Assembly: GCF_020523925.1 (NCBI RefSeq)
Contig: NZ_JAJAPW010000003.1
Span: 372,001-436,000, forward strand
DNA: 64,000 nt
Direction of reading: 5' to 3'
Source: Neotamlana laminarinivorans
GTDB taxonomy: Bacteria; Bacteroidota; Bacteroidia; Flavobacteriales; Flavobacteriaceae
The position numbers and the translations under genes were made by a program. The notes beneath the pieces are model-generated. The model saw only the letters and a list, made by a program, of their open reading frames with translations, was not told where the DNA came from and did no database searches. Positions 36,550-45,303 of the stretch are shown here, one piece after another. The number at the start of each line of letters is the position of its first letter. Position 1 is the first letter of the stretch.

Positions 36550-37968
36550 GCCTAAAAAGGTTAACAGACCGTTTATAATTAGAATTTCGAAACCTATTTG
36601 GTAGCCGTTTAATAAATCTACAGAATGGGCATTAATAAAGTATGATAGTATTGGAGCTATAATAGCAATAACCCATACATATTTATCTTTAATTTGGGTT
36701 TTAGTAAAAATACCAAGAGCAAATAAGCCTAAAAGTGGTCCATAAGTATAACCGGCTGCTTTAAAAAGTTCCCATATTACAGATACATCCTTAAAAATAG
36801 CATCAAAACAAATAATTACAACTACTAATAAAGCACTTATAAAAATGTGAGTTTGTTTTCTAATTTTTTTCTGTGCATTAATAGGTTTTTTTCCTATTTC
36901 AATAATATCAATACAAAACGATGTAGTTAATGATGTTAAAGCAGAGTCAGCGCTAGAATAGGCGGCAGCTACTAAACCAAGAATAAAAAATGATGAGGTT
37001 AAAATGCCAATTTCAGGTAGCATGGCAATGGTTGGAAATAATTCGTCTTTTTTAGCTGTAATGCCGTTTGTATTCGCGTATTCTGTAAGCATAAGGCCTA
37101 AAACTAAAAATAGGATGTTTACAAAAATTAAAACCACACTAAAAGACAGCATGTTTTTTTGAGCTTCTTTCAAGTTTTTACAGGTTAAGTTTTTTTGCAT
37201 CATATCTTGGTCTAACCCAGTCATGGTTATCGTAATAAACATGCCAGATAAAAAACTTTTTATAAAGTATTGAGCATCGTTAACATCTTCAAAAAAGAAA
37301 ACTTTACTCATAGTATTTTCTTTAACACTGGTATAAATTTCAGTAATACCATTTAGGTCTAGTGCAGATGCTAAAAAGAAAATAGTAACAATAACAGAAA
37401 CTAACATAAATAAAGTTTGCAGTGTATCTGTGAAAATTATTGTTTTTATTCCTCCTTTAAAGGTGTAAAGCCAAATTAGAATGATGGTAATAATTACAGT
37501 TATGGCAAAAGGTATATTAAATTGATCGAAAACTAAAAGCTGTAAAACTTTGGCAACCAAAAACAGCCTAAAAGAGGCGCCAACAACGCGGGAAATTAAA
37601 AAAGCAACAGAGCCGGTTTTGTAGCTTACAATGCCAAATCTATCTTTTAAATACGAATATATAGATGTTAAATTAAGTTTATAGTATATAGGTAACAATA
37701 CATAAGCAATAACAATATAGCCAAATAAATAACCAAAAACTACTTGTAAATAACCAAATTGTTTGGTTTCCACAGCACCTGGAACCGATATAAATGTTAC
37801 TCCAGAAAGCGAAGCGCCTATCATACCAAATGCAACTAAATACCAAGGGGCAGACTTGTTTGCTTTAAAAAAAGCATCGTTAGAGTCTTCTTTTCCTGTG
37901 AAATAAGATATTAATATAAGGACTATAAAATAGCCTGCAATTAAAAATAGAATTTGTGTTGCTGTCAT
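36520..37968 (-). CDS. Sodium:solute symporter (SSS family)
   Basis: 482 residues from the ATG at 37968; a TTG nine codons upstream was rejected. It has about 12-13 membrane helices, with the SSS-type segments [27 protein letters not shown] and [13 protein letters not shown], and the intracellular block [13 protein letters not shown]. It imports a solute with Na+; sugar, sialic acid or an amino acid are possible, and nothing in the context fixes the substrate. It overlaps the convergent CoA-binding gene by 30 bp. Confidence 0.92.
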   Translation of the reverse strand: MTATQILFLIAGYFIVLILISYFTGKEDSNDAFFKANKSAPWYLVAFGMIGASLSGVTFISVPGAVETKQFGYLQVVFGYLFGYIVIAYVLLPIYYKLNLTSIYSYLKDRFGIVSYKTGSVAFLISRVVGASFRLFLVAKVLQLLVFDQFNIPFAITVIITIILIWLYTFKGGIKTIIFTDTLQTLFMLVSVIVTIFFLASALDLNGITEIYTSVKENTMSKVFFFEDVNDAQYFIKSFLSGMFITITMTGLDQDMMQKNLTCKNLKEAQKNMLSFSVVLIFVNILFLVLGLMLTEYANTNGITAKKDELFPTIAMLPEIGILTSSFFILGLVAAAYSSADSALTSLTTSFCIDIIEIGKKPINAQKKIRKQTHIFISALLVVVIICFDAIFKDVSVIWELFKAAGYTYGPLLGLFALGIFTKTQIKDKYVWVIAIIAPILSYFINAHSVDLLNGYQIGFEILIINGLLTFLGLILIRRKQN

Positions 37969-38046
37969 AAATAGTATATTGAAGCCAAAATACAAATAAC
38001 AAACGATAAGTTTAAAACTTAATTCTAAAATTGTAAATTCGCAACC

Positions 38047-38664
38047 ATGGAATTTTCTTCAAAATTATTAGAAAACGCAGTAAGCGAAATGTCTCAATTA
38101 CCAGGTATAGGTAAGCGTACAGCATTACGTTTGGTTTTACATATGTTAAAGCAGCCAGCCTCTAGAACACAATTACTTGCCGATGCTTTAGTGAAAATGC
38201 GTACCGAAGTTAAGTTCTGTAAATCATGTCATAATATAAGTGATGTAGATTTATGTGAAATATGCTCAAACAAATCTAGGGCTACAGATACTATTTGTGT
38301 TGTTGAAGACGTTAGAGATGTTATGGCTATTGAAAATACGAGCTCTTTTAAAGGGATTTACCATGTTTTAGGAGGTAAGATTTCTCCAATGGATGGTGTA
38401 GGACCTCACGATTTAAAAATAGATTCTTTGATTAATAAGGTAAAACAAGGAGAGGTAAAAGAGTTAATTTTCGCCTTAAGTTCAACAATGGAAGGCGATA
38501 CCACAAACTTTTACATTTATAAGCAAATACAGGAATATAATGTACTTACATCAACTATAGCTCGGGGGATCTCGGTGGGTGATGAGTTGGAGTATGCCGA
38601 CGAAATAACACTTGGCAGAAGTATTGTAAATCGTATTCCTTTCGAGTCTTCACTTAAATCTTAA
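38047..38664 (+). CDS. recR: Recombination protein RecR
   Basis: 205 residues. The helix-hairpin-helix [17 protein letters not shown] comes first, then the C4 zinc finger [16 protein letters not shown]. The Toprim domain has [13 protein letters not shown] and [16 protein letters not shown], with the C-terminal Walker-like tail. It works with RecO/RecF in gap repair. A one-mismatch -7 element (TAAATTCG) lies just upstream. A glycosyltransferase gene follows at 13 bp. Confidence 0.97.
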   Translation: MEFSSKLLENAVSEMSQLPGIGKRTALRLVLHMLKQPASRTQLLADALVKMRTEVKFCKSCHNISDVDLCEICSNKSRATDTICVVEDVRDVMAIENTSSFKGIYHVLGGKISPMDGVGPHDLKIDSLINKVKQGEVKELIFALSSTMEGDTTNFYIYKQIQEYNVLTSTIARGISVGDELEYADEITLGRSIVNRIPFESSLKS

Positions 38665-38677
38665 TTTGCCTTTTTTT

Positions 38678-39778
38678 TTGAAACTATCTGTTGTTATATT
38701 AAACTATAATGTGCGTTACTTTTTAGAGTTATGCATAAAAAGTGTACAAGCTGCTATTGTAAACATAGATGCAGAAATAATTATAGTAGATAATAACTCG
38801 AATGATGATAGCGTAGCTATGCTCAAGGATAAATTTCCTGAGTTTAAGTTAATTGTAAATAGAGAAAACTTAGGGTTCTCAAAAGCTAACAATATAGGTG
38901 TGCAACAGGCCAAAGGTGAATATGTTTGTATTTTAAACCCAGATACTGTTGTTGCAGAAGATACATTTACTAAAATTTTAAACTTTGCTCATTCTAAATC
39001 AAAGTTAGGAGCTGTAGGTTGTCAATTAATAAATGGTGTTGGAGACTTTTTGCCAGAAAGTAAACGTAAAATACCATATGTAAAAGCGGCTTTTAAAAAG
39101 ATTTTAGGAAATGCTAAAGATTATTATGCTGAGAATTTAAAGCCTGATGAAGTAGGTGAAGTAGAGGTTTTAGTTGGGGCATTTATGTTTATGAAGCGAG
39201 ATGTGTTTTTAAAAGTAGGAGGTTTTGATGAAGACTACTTTATGTACGGAGAAGATATAGATTTGTCGTATAAACTACTAAAAGCTGGTTATAAAAATTA
39301 TTATTTTGGTCAAACAACCATTATTCATTACAAAGGTGAAAGTACATTAAAAAATAAGTTTTATGCAAGACGTTTTTATGAAGCCATGCGTATATTTTAT
39401 AAAAAACATTTTAAACGAAATTTGTTGTTCGATGTTTTCGTATGCTTTGGTATAAATTTGGCTTATTTTCTTAGAAAACCTCCAGAAAGGCGTCATAAAG
39501 TATTAAATCGTTATGTTTTATTATCCGACACTAAAAATAAAAACCTTGAAAGCCATTTGGATGCTGAAGTTGTTTTAGTTAACAATACAAATAATTTACA
39601 AAATGGAGACGAGGTTATTATAGATACTTCAAAATATAGTTATAAAGAAATTATAAGTATAATTAAAGCTAATCCAAAAAATAAGCAGTTGGCATTTAAA
39701 ATACTTCCTGAAAATTCAAAATTTATAATAGGAAGTGATAATACTATAGATAAAGGAGAAATAATAGAATTTAACTAG
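38678..39778 (+). CDS. Glycosyltransferase family 2 (rhamnosyltransferase-like)
   Basis: 366 residues from the TTG at 38678, giving MKLSVVILNYNV. A TTG at 38666 would add four residues and seems less likely. The GT-A domain has VVILNYN, IIVDNNSNDDS, ENLGFSKANNIG, CILNPDTVV (DxD-like) and FDEDYFMYGEDIDLSY. A hydrophobic helix and a C-terminal extension of about 80 residues follow. It probably acts in cell-surface polysaccharide or O-antigen synthesis. It is probably co-transcribed with recR. Confidence 0.88.
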   Translation: MKLSVVILNYNVRYFLELCIKSVQAAIVNIDAEIIIVDNNSNDDSVAMLKDKFPEFKLIVNRENLGFSKANNIGVQQAKGEYVCILNPDTVVAEDTFTKILNFAHSKSKLGAVGCQLINGVGDFLPESKRKIPYVKAAFKKILGNAKDYYAENLKPDEVGEVEVLVGAFMFMKRDVFLKVGGFDEDYFMYGEDIDLSYKLLKAGYKNYYFGQTTIIHYKGESTLKNKFYARRFYEAMRIFYKKHFKRNLLFDVFVCFGINLAYFLRKPPERRHKVLNRYVLLSDTKNKNLESHLDAEVVLVNNTNNLQNGDEVIIDTSKYSYKEIISIIKANPKNKQLAFKILPENSKFIIGSDNTIDKGEIIEFN

Positions 39779-39818
39779 TTTTTATAAAATAAATTAACTA
39801 AAAAACACTTGTTTTTAG

Positions 39819-39826
39819 TAATTTTG
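39819..39826 (+). promoter_or_regulatory. TAnnTTTG -7 element for the E2 gene
   Basis: TAATTTTG is an exact match, 37-44 nt upstream of the ATG at 39863. Confidence 0.5.
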
Positions 39827-39862
39827 CAAAAAAAATAAAACCAAACATCTTAACGTTTCATT

Positions 39863-41200
39863 ATGGCAAAATATAAGTTGAAGCTACCTAAAATGGGAGA
39901 AAGTGTTGCAGAAGCAACAGTAACATCATGGCTAAAAGAAGTTGGTGATACTATAGAAATAGATGAGCCAATTCTTGAAATAGCGACAGATAAGGTAGAT
40001 AGTGAAGTTCCTAGCGAAGTAGAAGGAGTTTTAGTAGAACGCTTTTATAATGTAGATGATGTTGTACAAGTGGGCGAAGTATTAGCTATAATTGAAACCA
40101 GTGGAGACGATAATGAAGTTGAAGAAGATAATGGTGTAATTGAATCGGTTAACGAGGAAGACTTAGTTGAAGCTCCTATTCAAGAAGCCGTAAATTATGT
40201 TAATGAAAGTGTTGCAGTTGCTCAACAAGTAGTTGAAGCTCCTGTTTTAACATCTACAGAAAATAGATTTTATTCACCTTTAGTTAAAAATATTGCAAAA
40301 GCCGAAGGAATATCGCAAGCTGAGTTAGACGCTATACAGGGAACAGGTAAAGATGGACGCGTAACAAAAAACGATATTTTATTATTTTTAGAAAATAAAA
40401 ACGGAACTGATAGTCCTGTAAAAACAAAGGTTGAACCTGTTGATTTAAAAACAACTAAAGTAGAAATCAAAACGCCTGTAATTTCTAGTGGTGAAGATGA
40501 AATTATAGAAATGACAAGAATGGGAAAGTTAATTTCTCATCACATGACGGCATCATTACAAACCTCGGCACATGTACAAAGTTTTATAGAAGCCGATGTA
40601 ACAAATATTTGGAACTGGAGAAATAAAGTTAAAAACGAATTTCAAAAAAGAGAAGGCGAAAAACTTACGTTTACGCCAATTTTTATGGAAGCTATTGCCA
40701 AAGCGTTACGTGAGTATCCGTTAATGAATATTTCTGTTCAAGGCGATAAAATAATAAAAAAGAAAAATATAAATCTGGGTATGGCGGCAGCTTTACCAGA
40801 CGGTAATTTAATTGTTCCGGTTATAAAAAATGCAGATCAGCTTAACTTAGTTGGAATGACTAAACAGGTTAACGATTTAGCAAACAGAGCGCGTATAAAT
40901 CAATTAAAACCCGATGAAATACAAGACGGAACATATACTGTTACTAATGTTGGTAGCTTTGGCAGTGTTATGGGAACACCTATAATTAATCAGCCTCAAG
41001 TTGGTATTTTAGCTCTAGGTGCCATAAGAAAAGTACCGGCGGTAATAGAAACTCCAGAAGGCGATTTTATAGGTATTCGCTATAAAATGTTTTTAACACA
41101 TTCTTACGATCATCGTGTGGTTAACGGTGCACTTGGAGGTATGTTTGTAAAAGCTGTAGCCGATTATCTTGAAGCTTGGGATACCAATCGTGAGGTTTAA
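39863..41200 (+). CDS. 2-oxoacid dehydrogenase E2 (dihydrolipoyl acyltransferase)
   Basis: 445 residues. An N-terminal lipoyl domain carries the lipoylation lysine K44 in EIATDKVDSEVPSEVEG. An acidic linker is followed by an E3/E1-binding domain (YSPLVKNIAKAEGIS ... TGKDGRVTKND, about 137-176) and a C-terminal acyltransferase core with HSYDHRVVNGA. The lipoyl motif with D/E-IATDKVD fits branched-chain or 2-oxoglutarate-type E2 as well as pyruvate, so the complex is not fixed. The E1 and E3 genes are not adjacent. Confidence 0.93.
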   Translation: MAKYKLKLPKMGESVAEATVTSWLKEVGDTIEIDEPILEIATDKVDSEVPSEVEGVLVERFYNVDDVVQVGEVLAIIETSGDDNEVEEDNGVIESVNEEDLVEAPIQEAVNYVNESVAVAQQVVEAPVLTSTENRFYSPLVKNIAKAEGISQAELDAIQGTGKDGRVTKNDILLFLENKNGTDSPVKTKVEPVDLKTTKVEIKTPVISSGEDEIIEMTRMGKLISHHMTASLQTSAHVQSFIEADVTNIWNWRNKVKNEFQKREGEKLTFTPIFMEAIAKALREYPLMNISVQGDKIIKKKNINLGMAAALPDGNLIVPVIKNADQLNLVGMTKQVNDLANRARINQLKPDEIQDGTYTVTNVGSFGSVMGTPIINQPQVGILALGAIRKVPAVIETPEGDFIGIRYKMFLTHSYDHRVVNGALGGMFVKAVADYLEAWDTNREV

Positions 41201-41224
41201 AAAAATAAAATAAATGCCTAAATT

Positions 41225-41260
41225 GTCCAATCCAAAAAATAAAGGGTTGGACTTTTTATT
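41225..41260 (+). terminator. Terminator after the E2 gene
   Basis: GTCCAATCC (41225-41233) pairs with GGGTTGGAC (41244-41252), with one G-T pair, followed by TTTTTATTTT. Confidence 0.8.
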
Positions 41261-41282
41261 TTAATATAAAACTATAGTTATA

Positions 41283-42056
41283 ATGCAACTAAACTTAACA
41301 AAGCCTATTTGTTTTTTTGATTTAGAAACCACAGGCGTAAACATTACAAAAGATAGAATTGTTGAAATTTCTATTTTAAAAGTATTTCCAGATGGAAAAG
41401 AAGAACGCAAAACCTGGTTGGTAAATCCGGAAATGCCCATTCCAAAGGAGGTTACCGAAATTCATGGTATTTCAGACGAAAAAGTTGCTAACGAACCAAC
41501 ATTTAAGGATTTAGCTAAAGATATTCATAACATGATTAAAGACTCTGATTTAGGAGGGTTTAATTCTAATAGGTTTGATATTCCTTTGTTGGCTGAAGAA
41601 ATGTTGCGTGCTGATATTGATTTTGATATGAAAAACCGATTAGCGGTAGATGTGCAAACCATTTTTCATAAAATGGAACAACGTACTTTAAGTGCAGCTT
41701 ATAAGTTTTATTGCGATAAAAATTTAGATGATGCACATAGTGCTGAAGCTGACACTAATGCAACTTACGAAGTTTTAAAGGCACAAATTGAAAAATATGA
41801 CAATCTTGAAAATAGCACCAAGTTTTTAGCTGAGTTTAGTTCTCGTAAAAAGTTTGCCGATTTTGCCGGATTTATCGTGTTTAATAAGAATGGAGAAGAG
41901 TGTTTTTCGTTTGGTAAACATAAAGGCAAGTTGGTAACAGAGGTTTTAGATAAAGAACCTGGTTATTTTGGATGGTTATTAAATGCTGATTTTCCATTGT
42001 ATACCAAAAAGGTTTTAACAGCTATTAAATTAAGAAGTTTTAATAATAAACTTTAA
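41283..42056 (+). CDS. DEDD-type 3'-5' exonuclease
   Basis: 257 residues. ExoI motif FFDLETTG carries D13 and E15. ExoII is in GGFNSNRFDIPLL, and ExoIII is HSAEADTNATYEVL. The C-terminal part (SFGKHKGKLVTEV, PGYFGWLLN) is a small domain found on exonuclease-X-like proteins. It could be a proofreading-type subunit or a stand-alone repair exonuclease. A repeat element follows about 50 bp after the stop. Confidence 0.9.
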   Translation: MQLNLTKPICFFDLETTGVNITKDRIVEISILKVFPDGKEERKTWLVNPEMPIPKEVTEIHGISDEKVANEPTFKDLAKDIHNMIKDSDLGGFNSNRFDIPLLAEEMLRADIDFDMKNRLAVDVQTIFHKMEQRTLSAAYKFYCDKNLDDAHSAEADTNATYEVLKAQIEKYDNLENSTKFLAEFSSRKKFADFAGFIVFNKNGEECFSFGKHKGKLVTEVLDKEPGYFGWLLNADFPLYTKKVLTAIKLRSFNNKL

Positions 42057-42070
42057 AAATAAAAATATTT

Positions 42071-42105
42071 GCAGGTGTTAGCTTTTAGTTAGCAAATACA
42101 CCTGC
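42071..42105 (+). repeat. Hairpin leading into repeat copy 2
   Basis: GCAGGTGT (42071-42078) pairs with ACACCTGC (42098-42105). GTTAGC occurs twice in the loop region. There is no T-run, so it is not a classical terminator. Confidence 0.5.
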
Positions 42106-42206
42106 GTTAGGGATTGTAGTGTAAAGCCCACAGCTTAACTGTTGTAAACAGTAAGCGAGGACTTGCAGCGTAAAGCCCGACCGCGCCTGAGCGTGGTAAC
42201 GCCCAA
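42103..42206 (+). repeat. Intergenic palindromic repeat element, copy 2
   Basis: It runs from GCGTTAGGGATTGTAG through GTAAAGCCCGACC to GGTAACGCCCAA. The blocks match copy 1 (4105-4228, read on the minus strand) at both ends while the centre differs: here a short imperfect hairpin (CTTAACTGTT / AACAGTAAG) replaces the 25-bp stem. The element fills the gap between the exonuclease and FAH-family genes and lacks coding potential. Confidence 0.75.
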
Positions 42207-42253
42207 ATTGAAAAAAATAAAGTATTTTCGCATTTATTATAATTTAAAATAGC

Positions 42254-42865
42254 ATGAAATTAATTTGTATAGGTAGAAATTATACCAAGCATATTGAGGA
42301 ACTGGAGAATGAAAAACCTACAGAACCGGTAATTTTTATGAAGCCAGATACTGCTATTTTACTTAAAAAACAGCCGTTTTTTATTCCAGATTTCTCTAAC
42401 GATGTACATTACGAGGTTGAGGTTCTAGTAAAAGTTAATAGAGTAGGGAAGTATATTGATAAAAAATTTGCCCATAAATACTACAACGAAATTGGTTTAG
42501 GTATAGATTTTACAGCTCGAGATTTACAATCTAAATTAAAAGAAAAAGGGCTGCCTTGGGAAAAGGCTAAAGCTTTTGATGGATCTGCGGTGGTTGGTAA
42601 ATGGCTCTCAAAAGATGAATTTACCAATGTTAATGAAATGAATTTTTCTTTAAAAAAGAATGAAAATGTTGTGCAAAATGGAAATACAAGCCACATGCTT
42701 TGGAAAATTGATGAAATAATAGAATATGTCTCTAAATATTTTACATTAAAGATAGGAGATATTATATTTACGGGAACACCAGCCGGAGTAGGCAAGGTTT
42801 CTGTAAACGATAATTTAAAAGGATTTATTGAAAACAAGGAAATGTTTTCGATTACAGTTAAATAA
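42254..42865 (+). CDS. Fumarylacetoacetate hydrolase family protein
   Basis: 203 residues, short form of the FAH fold. Seen: CIGRNYTKHIEEL, EPVIFMKPDTA, the metal-binding acids in HYEVEVLVKV, GIDFTARDLQSKLKEKGLPW, and IIFTGTPAGVGKV. It is probably an acylpyruvase or 2-keto acid hydratase/decarboxylase; the substrate is unknown. A one-mismatch -7 element (TATTTTCG) lies at 42223-42230. The downstream Hpt gene starts 3 bp after the stop. Confidence 0.9.
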   Translation: MKLICIGRNYTKHIEELENEKPTEPVIFMKPDTAILLKKQPFFIPDFSNDVHYEVEVLVKVNRVGKYIDKKFAHKYYNEIGLGIDFTARDLQSKLKEKGLPWEKAKAFDGSAVVGKWLSKDEFTNVNEMNFSLKKNENVVQNGNTSHMLWKIDEIIEYVSKYFTLKIGDIIFTGTPAGVGKVSVNDNLKGFIENKEMFSITVK

Positions 42866-42868
42866 AAT

Positions 42869-43210
42869 ATGGAACAACATTACAAATTATACAGAGTTCG
42901 CGAATTAGCCGATAATGATGACGATTTTATATTGGCTTTGGCTCAAACATTTGTGGAAGAGGTTGCTGTTGATGCCGAAAGACTTAAAAAGGCAGTTGCA
43001 GATAAAAATTACCACGAAGCTTACCAAGCGGCTCATAAAATGAAGCCTACTATCGATTTATTCGAGCTTGGTGTACTTAATACCTTAATTGAAGTGCAAG
43101 ATTGGGGGAAATTTACAAAAACAGACCAAGATATTACCGAGCAACTTAATATTGTTATAACAGCAGTAGATAATGCTTTGGCAGAATTGAAGTCAGATTT
43201 CAATTTATAA
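42869..43210 (+). CDS. Hpt domain phosphotransfer protein
   Basis: 113 residues, a four-helix histidine phosphotransfer domain. The candidate phosphohistidine is H56 in AYQAAHKMKPTIDLFE, which fits the HxxKG-like position although the K-P replaces K-G. It is a stand-alone carrier; its cognate hybrid kinase could be elsewhere, for instance the one at 11844-14069 (inference). It is tightly packed between the FAH-family gene and cinA. Confidence 0.85.
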   Translation: MEQHYKLYRVRELADNDDDFILALAQTFVEEVAVDAERLKKAVADKNYHEAYQAAHKMKPTIDLFELGVLNTLIEVQDWGKFTKTDQDITEQLNIVITAVDNALAELKSDFNL

Positions 43211-44461
43211 ATGTTATCAGAAATAATTACCATAGGTGATGAGTTATTAATTGGGCAAGTTATTGATACCAATTCGGCTTTTATAGCTAAGCAGTTAAAT
43301 AAAATAGGCGTATCTGTGTACCAGATTACTTCGGTGCAAGACGAAAAAACTCATATTTTACAAGCCTTAAAAGATGCCGAAAACCGTGTAGATATTATTA
43401 TTCTAACAGGTGGATTAGGGCCAACAAAGGACGATATTACTAAAAAAACCATAGCAGAATATTTTAACGATACTCTAGTTCGTGATGCTTCGGTGTTGGA
43501 GAATATTGAAAACATTTGGAAAAATTATGTAAGGCAAACCTTGCTACAAGTAAATAAAGATCAAGCCTTAGTACCATCTAAAGCACAGGTTTTAATGAAT
43601 ACCTTGGGTACAGCTCCAGGTATGTGGATGGAAAAGGGGGAAAAAGCGTTTATTTCGCTTCCTGGTGTGCCTTTTGAAATGAAAGCACTAATTACTAACT
43701 CGGTCATTCCTAAAATAAAAGATAAATACAAATGCCCGTTTATACTTCACAAAACATTATTAGTTTATGGTTTAGGTGAAAGTACTTTAGCCGCACGTAT
43801 TGAAGCTTGGGAAGATGCCTTGCCAGAACATATTAAATTAGCGTATTTGCCTAGTTTAGGTAAAATGCGACTTCGAATATCTTCAAAAGGGTTTGATAGA
43901 GCTAAAGTAGAAACCGAAGTGCAAGATCAAATTAATAAAGTTTTACCTTTAATAAAAGATGAGTTTTTTGGGTATGAAGATGAAGATGGTAATGAAGAAG
44001 CTGTAATAGGAAACCGATTAACGAAAATAGAAAAAACACTAGCCATTGCAGAAAGTTGTACAGGAGGTAAATTGGCAGAATTATTTACAGCTAATCCAGG
44101 AGCTTCAAAATATTTAAAAGGAGGTGTGGTTACATACTCTACACAGTCTAAAATAGATGTTTTAGGTATAGATGAAGCTTTAATAAACAAGTATTCGGTT
44201 GTAAGCTCGCAAGTTGCCGAAGCAATGGCCATTAAGGTTAAAAATTTATATAAATCAGATTTTGCTATTGCAACAACAGGTAATGCAGGACCAAGTAAAG
44301 GTGATTCGCAAGCAGAAATAGGAACCGTATTTATAGCCATTGCTAATAATAACGGTGTGTTTTCGCAAGAATTTAAGTTCGGTAGTCCTCGTGCCAGAGT
44401 AATAAACAAAGCGGTTAACAAGGCTTTAGAATTACTTCAAAAAGAAATTTTTAAAAATTGA
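43211..44461 (+). CDS. cinA: CinA-like nicotinamide-nucleotide amidase
   Basis: 416 residues. The N-terminal molybdopterin-binding-like domain has EIITIGDELLIGQVIDTNSAFIA and ILTGGLGPTKDDITK. The C-terminal amidase has AESCTGGKLAELFT, KYLKGGVVTYST and ATTGNAGPSKGDS. It deamidates NMN and may act in nucleotide repair. Its ATG follows directly after the Hpt stop, so it is operonic. Confidence 0.93.
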   Translation: MLSEIITIGDELLIGQVIDTNSAFIAKQLNKIGVSVYQITSVQDEKTHILQALKDAENRVDIIILTGGLGPTKDDITKKTIAEYFNDTLVRDASVLENIENIWKNYVRQTLLQVNKDQALVPSKAQVLMNTLGTAPGMWMEKGEKAFISLPGVPFEMKALITNSVIPKIKDKYKCPFILHKTLLVYGLGESTLAARIEAWEDALPEHIKLAYLPSLGKMRLRISSKGFDRAKVETEVQDQINKVLPLIKDEFFGYEDEDGNEEAVIGNRLTKIEKTLAIAESCTGGKLAELFTANPGASKYLKGGVVTYSTQSKIDVLGIDEALINKYSVVSSQVAEAMAIKVKNLYKSDFAIATTGNAGPSKGDSQAEIGTVFIAIANNNGVFSQEFKFGSPRARVINKAVNKALELLQKEIFKN

Positions 44462-44472
44462 TAAAGTTTTGG

Positions 44473-44502
44473 TTGTTAGCTATTAAATTATTTGTATATT
44501 TG
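44473..44502 (+). promoter_or_regulatory. Promoter for the L28-L33 operon (-33 TTG, -7 TATATTTG)
   Basis: TTG at 44473-44475 is separated by 19 nt from TATATTTG at 44495-44502, an exact match to the Bacteroidota pattern. It is the best promoter in the window. Confidence 0.75.
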
Positions 44503-44543
44503 CACCTCGATTTTAAGCAACAAGAATTTTAAAGTTATAGATA

Positions 44544-44780
44544 ATGTCAAGAGTTTGTGAACTTACAGGTAAGAAGGCAATGGTTGGGAACAATGTTTCT
44601 CACGCATTAAACAGAACTAAACGCAAATTTGGTGCGAATTTAGTTAAGAAACGTTTTTACATTCCAGAAGAAGATAAGTGGGTAACTTTAAAAGTGTCAA
44701 CTTCTGCTTTAAAAACCATTAATAAAATAGGTATATCTGCAGCAATTAAAGAAGCAAAATCTAAAGGATTTTTAAAGTAA
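44544..44780 (+). CDS. rpmB: 50S ribosomal protein L28
   Basis: 78 residues. It begins MSRVCELTGKKAMVGNNVSH and has NRTKRKFGANLVKKRF, both typical of bL28. It is the first gene of a three-gene ribosomal operon with its own promoter at 44473-44502. Confidence 0.97.
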   Translation: MSRVCELTGKKAMVGNNVSHALNRTKRKFGANLVKKRFYIPEEDKWVTLKVSTSALKTINKIGISAAIKEAKSKGFLK

Positions 44781-44804
44781 TAGCTGCGCTAAAAAATATA
44801 TAAA

Positions 44805-44987
44805 ATGGCAAAGAAAGGAAACAGAATTCAGGTAATTTTAGAATGTACAGAGCATAAAGCTACTGGGCAACCAGGAACATCTCGTTACATTACAACTAAA
44901 AACAAGAAGAACACGCCAGATAGAATGGAGATTAAAAAATTTAATCCAATTCTTAAGCGTATGACTATTCATAAAGAGATAAAATAA
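44805..44987 (+). CDS. rpmG: 50S ribosomal protein L33
   Basis: 60 residues, with [13 protein letters not shown] and [20 protein letters not shown] characteristic of bL33. It has a single cysteine, so this is the zinc-free type. It lies 24 bp after rpmB. Confidence 0.97.
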   Translation: MAKKGNRIQVILECTEHKATGQPGTSRYITTKNKKNTPDRMEIKKFNPILKRMTIHKEIK

Positions 44988-44993
44988 TTAGTT

Positions 44994-45146
44994 ATGGCAA
45001 AGAAAGCAGTAGCATCATTACAAACAGGATCAAAAAGATTAACAAAAGCCATAAAAATGGTTAAATCTCCTAAAACTGGAGCTTATGTTTTTGTTGAATC
45101 TATTATGGCACCAGATTTAGTAAACGACTATTTCAAAAAAAATTAA
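44994..45146 (+). CDS. DUF4295 small basic protein (probable ribosomal protein)
   Basis: 50 residues, very basic: MAKKAVASLQTGSKRL at the start, KSPKTGAYVFVE in the middle, and DYFKKN at the end. It is only 6 bp after rpmG. It matches the DUF4295 family of Bacteroidota. From memory, a protein of this type has been seen in a Flavobacterium ribosome structure and named bL38; I could not check. A strong terminator follows. Confidence 0.85.
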   Translation: MAKKAVASLQTGSKRLTKAIKMVKSPKTGAYVFVESIMAPDLVNDYFKKN

Positions 45147-45166
45147 TAAACCTCTCAATGGTTTAG

Positions 45167-45200
45167 AAAAGCAGCTTTCTAGCTAAGAAAGCTGCTTTTT
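45167..45200 (+). terminator. Terminator after the ribosomal operon
   Basis: AAAAGCAGCTTTCT pairs with AGAAAGCTGCTTTT around AGCTA, followed by T's. Confidence 0.92.
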
Positions 45201-45303
45201 TTGTTTTATATTTATCTGACATTATTGCAAAATTTTAAATTAGGCAAGAAATTTGGTTGATTCAGGTTATGTTAAATCATCTTTTTAAAGCATAAAAAAA
45301 ATA

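Noticed and set aside
42071-42206. tRNA or known RNA gene in the gap after the exonuclease
   Set aside because: No cloverleaf or CCA end; the sequence matches the repeat element at 4.1 kb instead.
43927-44421. 164-codon minus-strand ORF
   Set aside because: It lies entirely antisense to cinA, which is well conserved, and has no independent signals.
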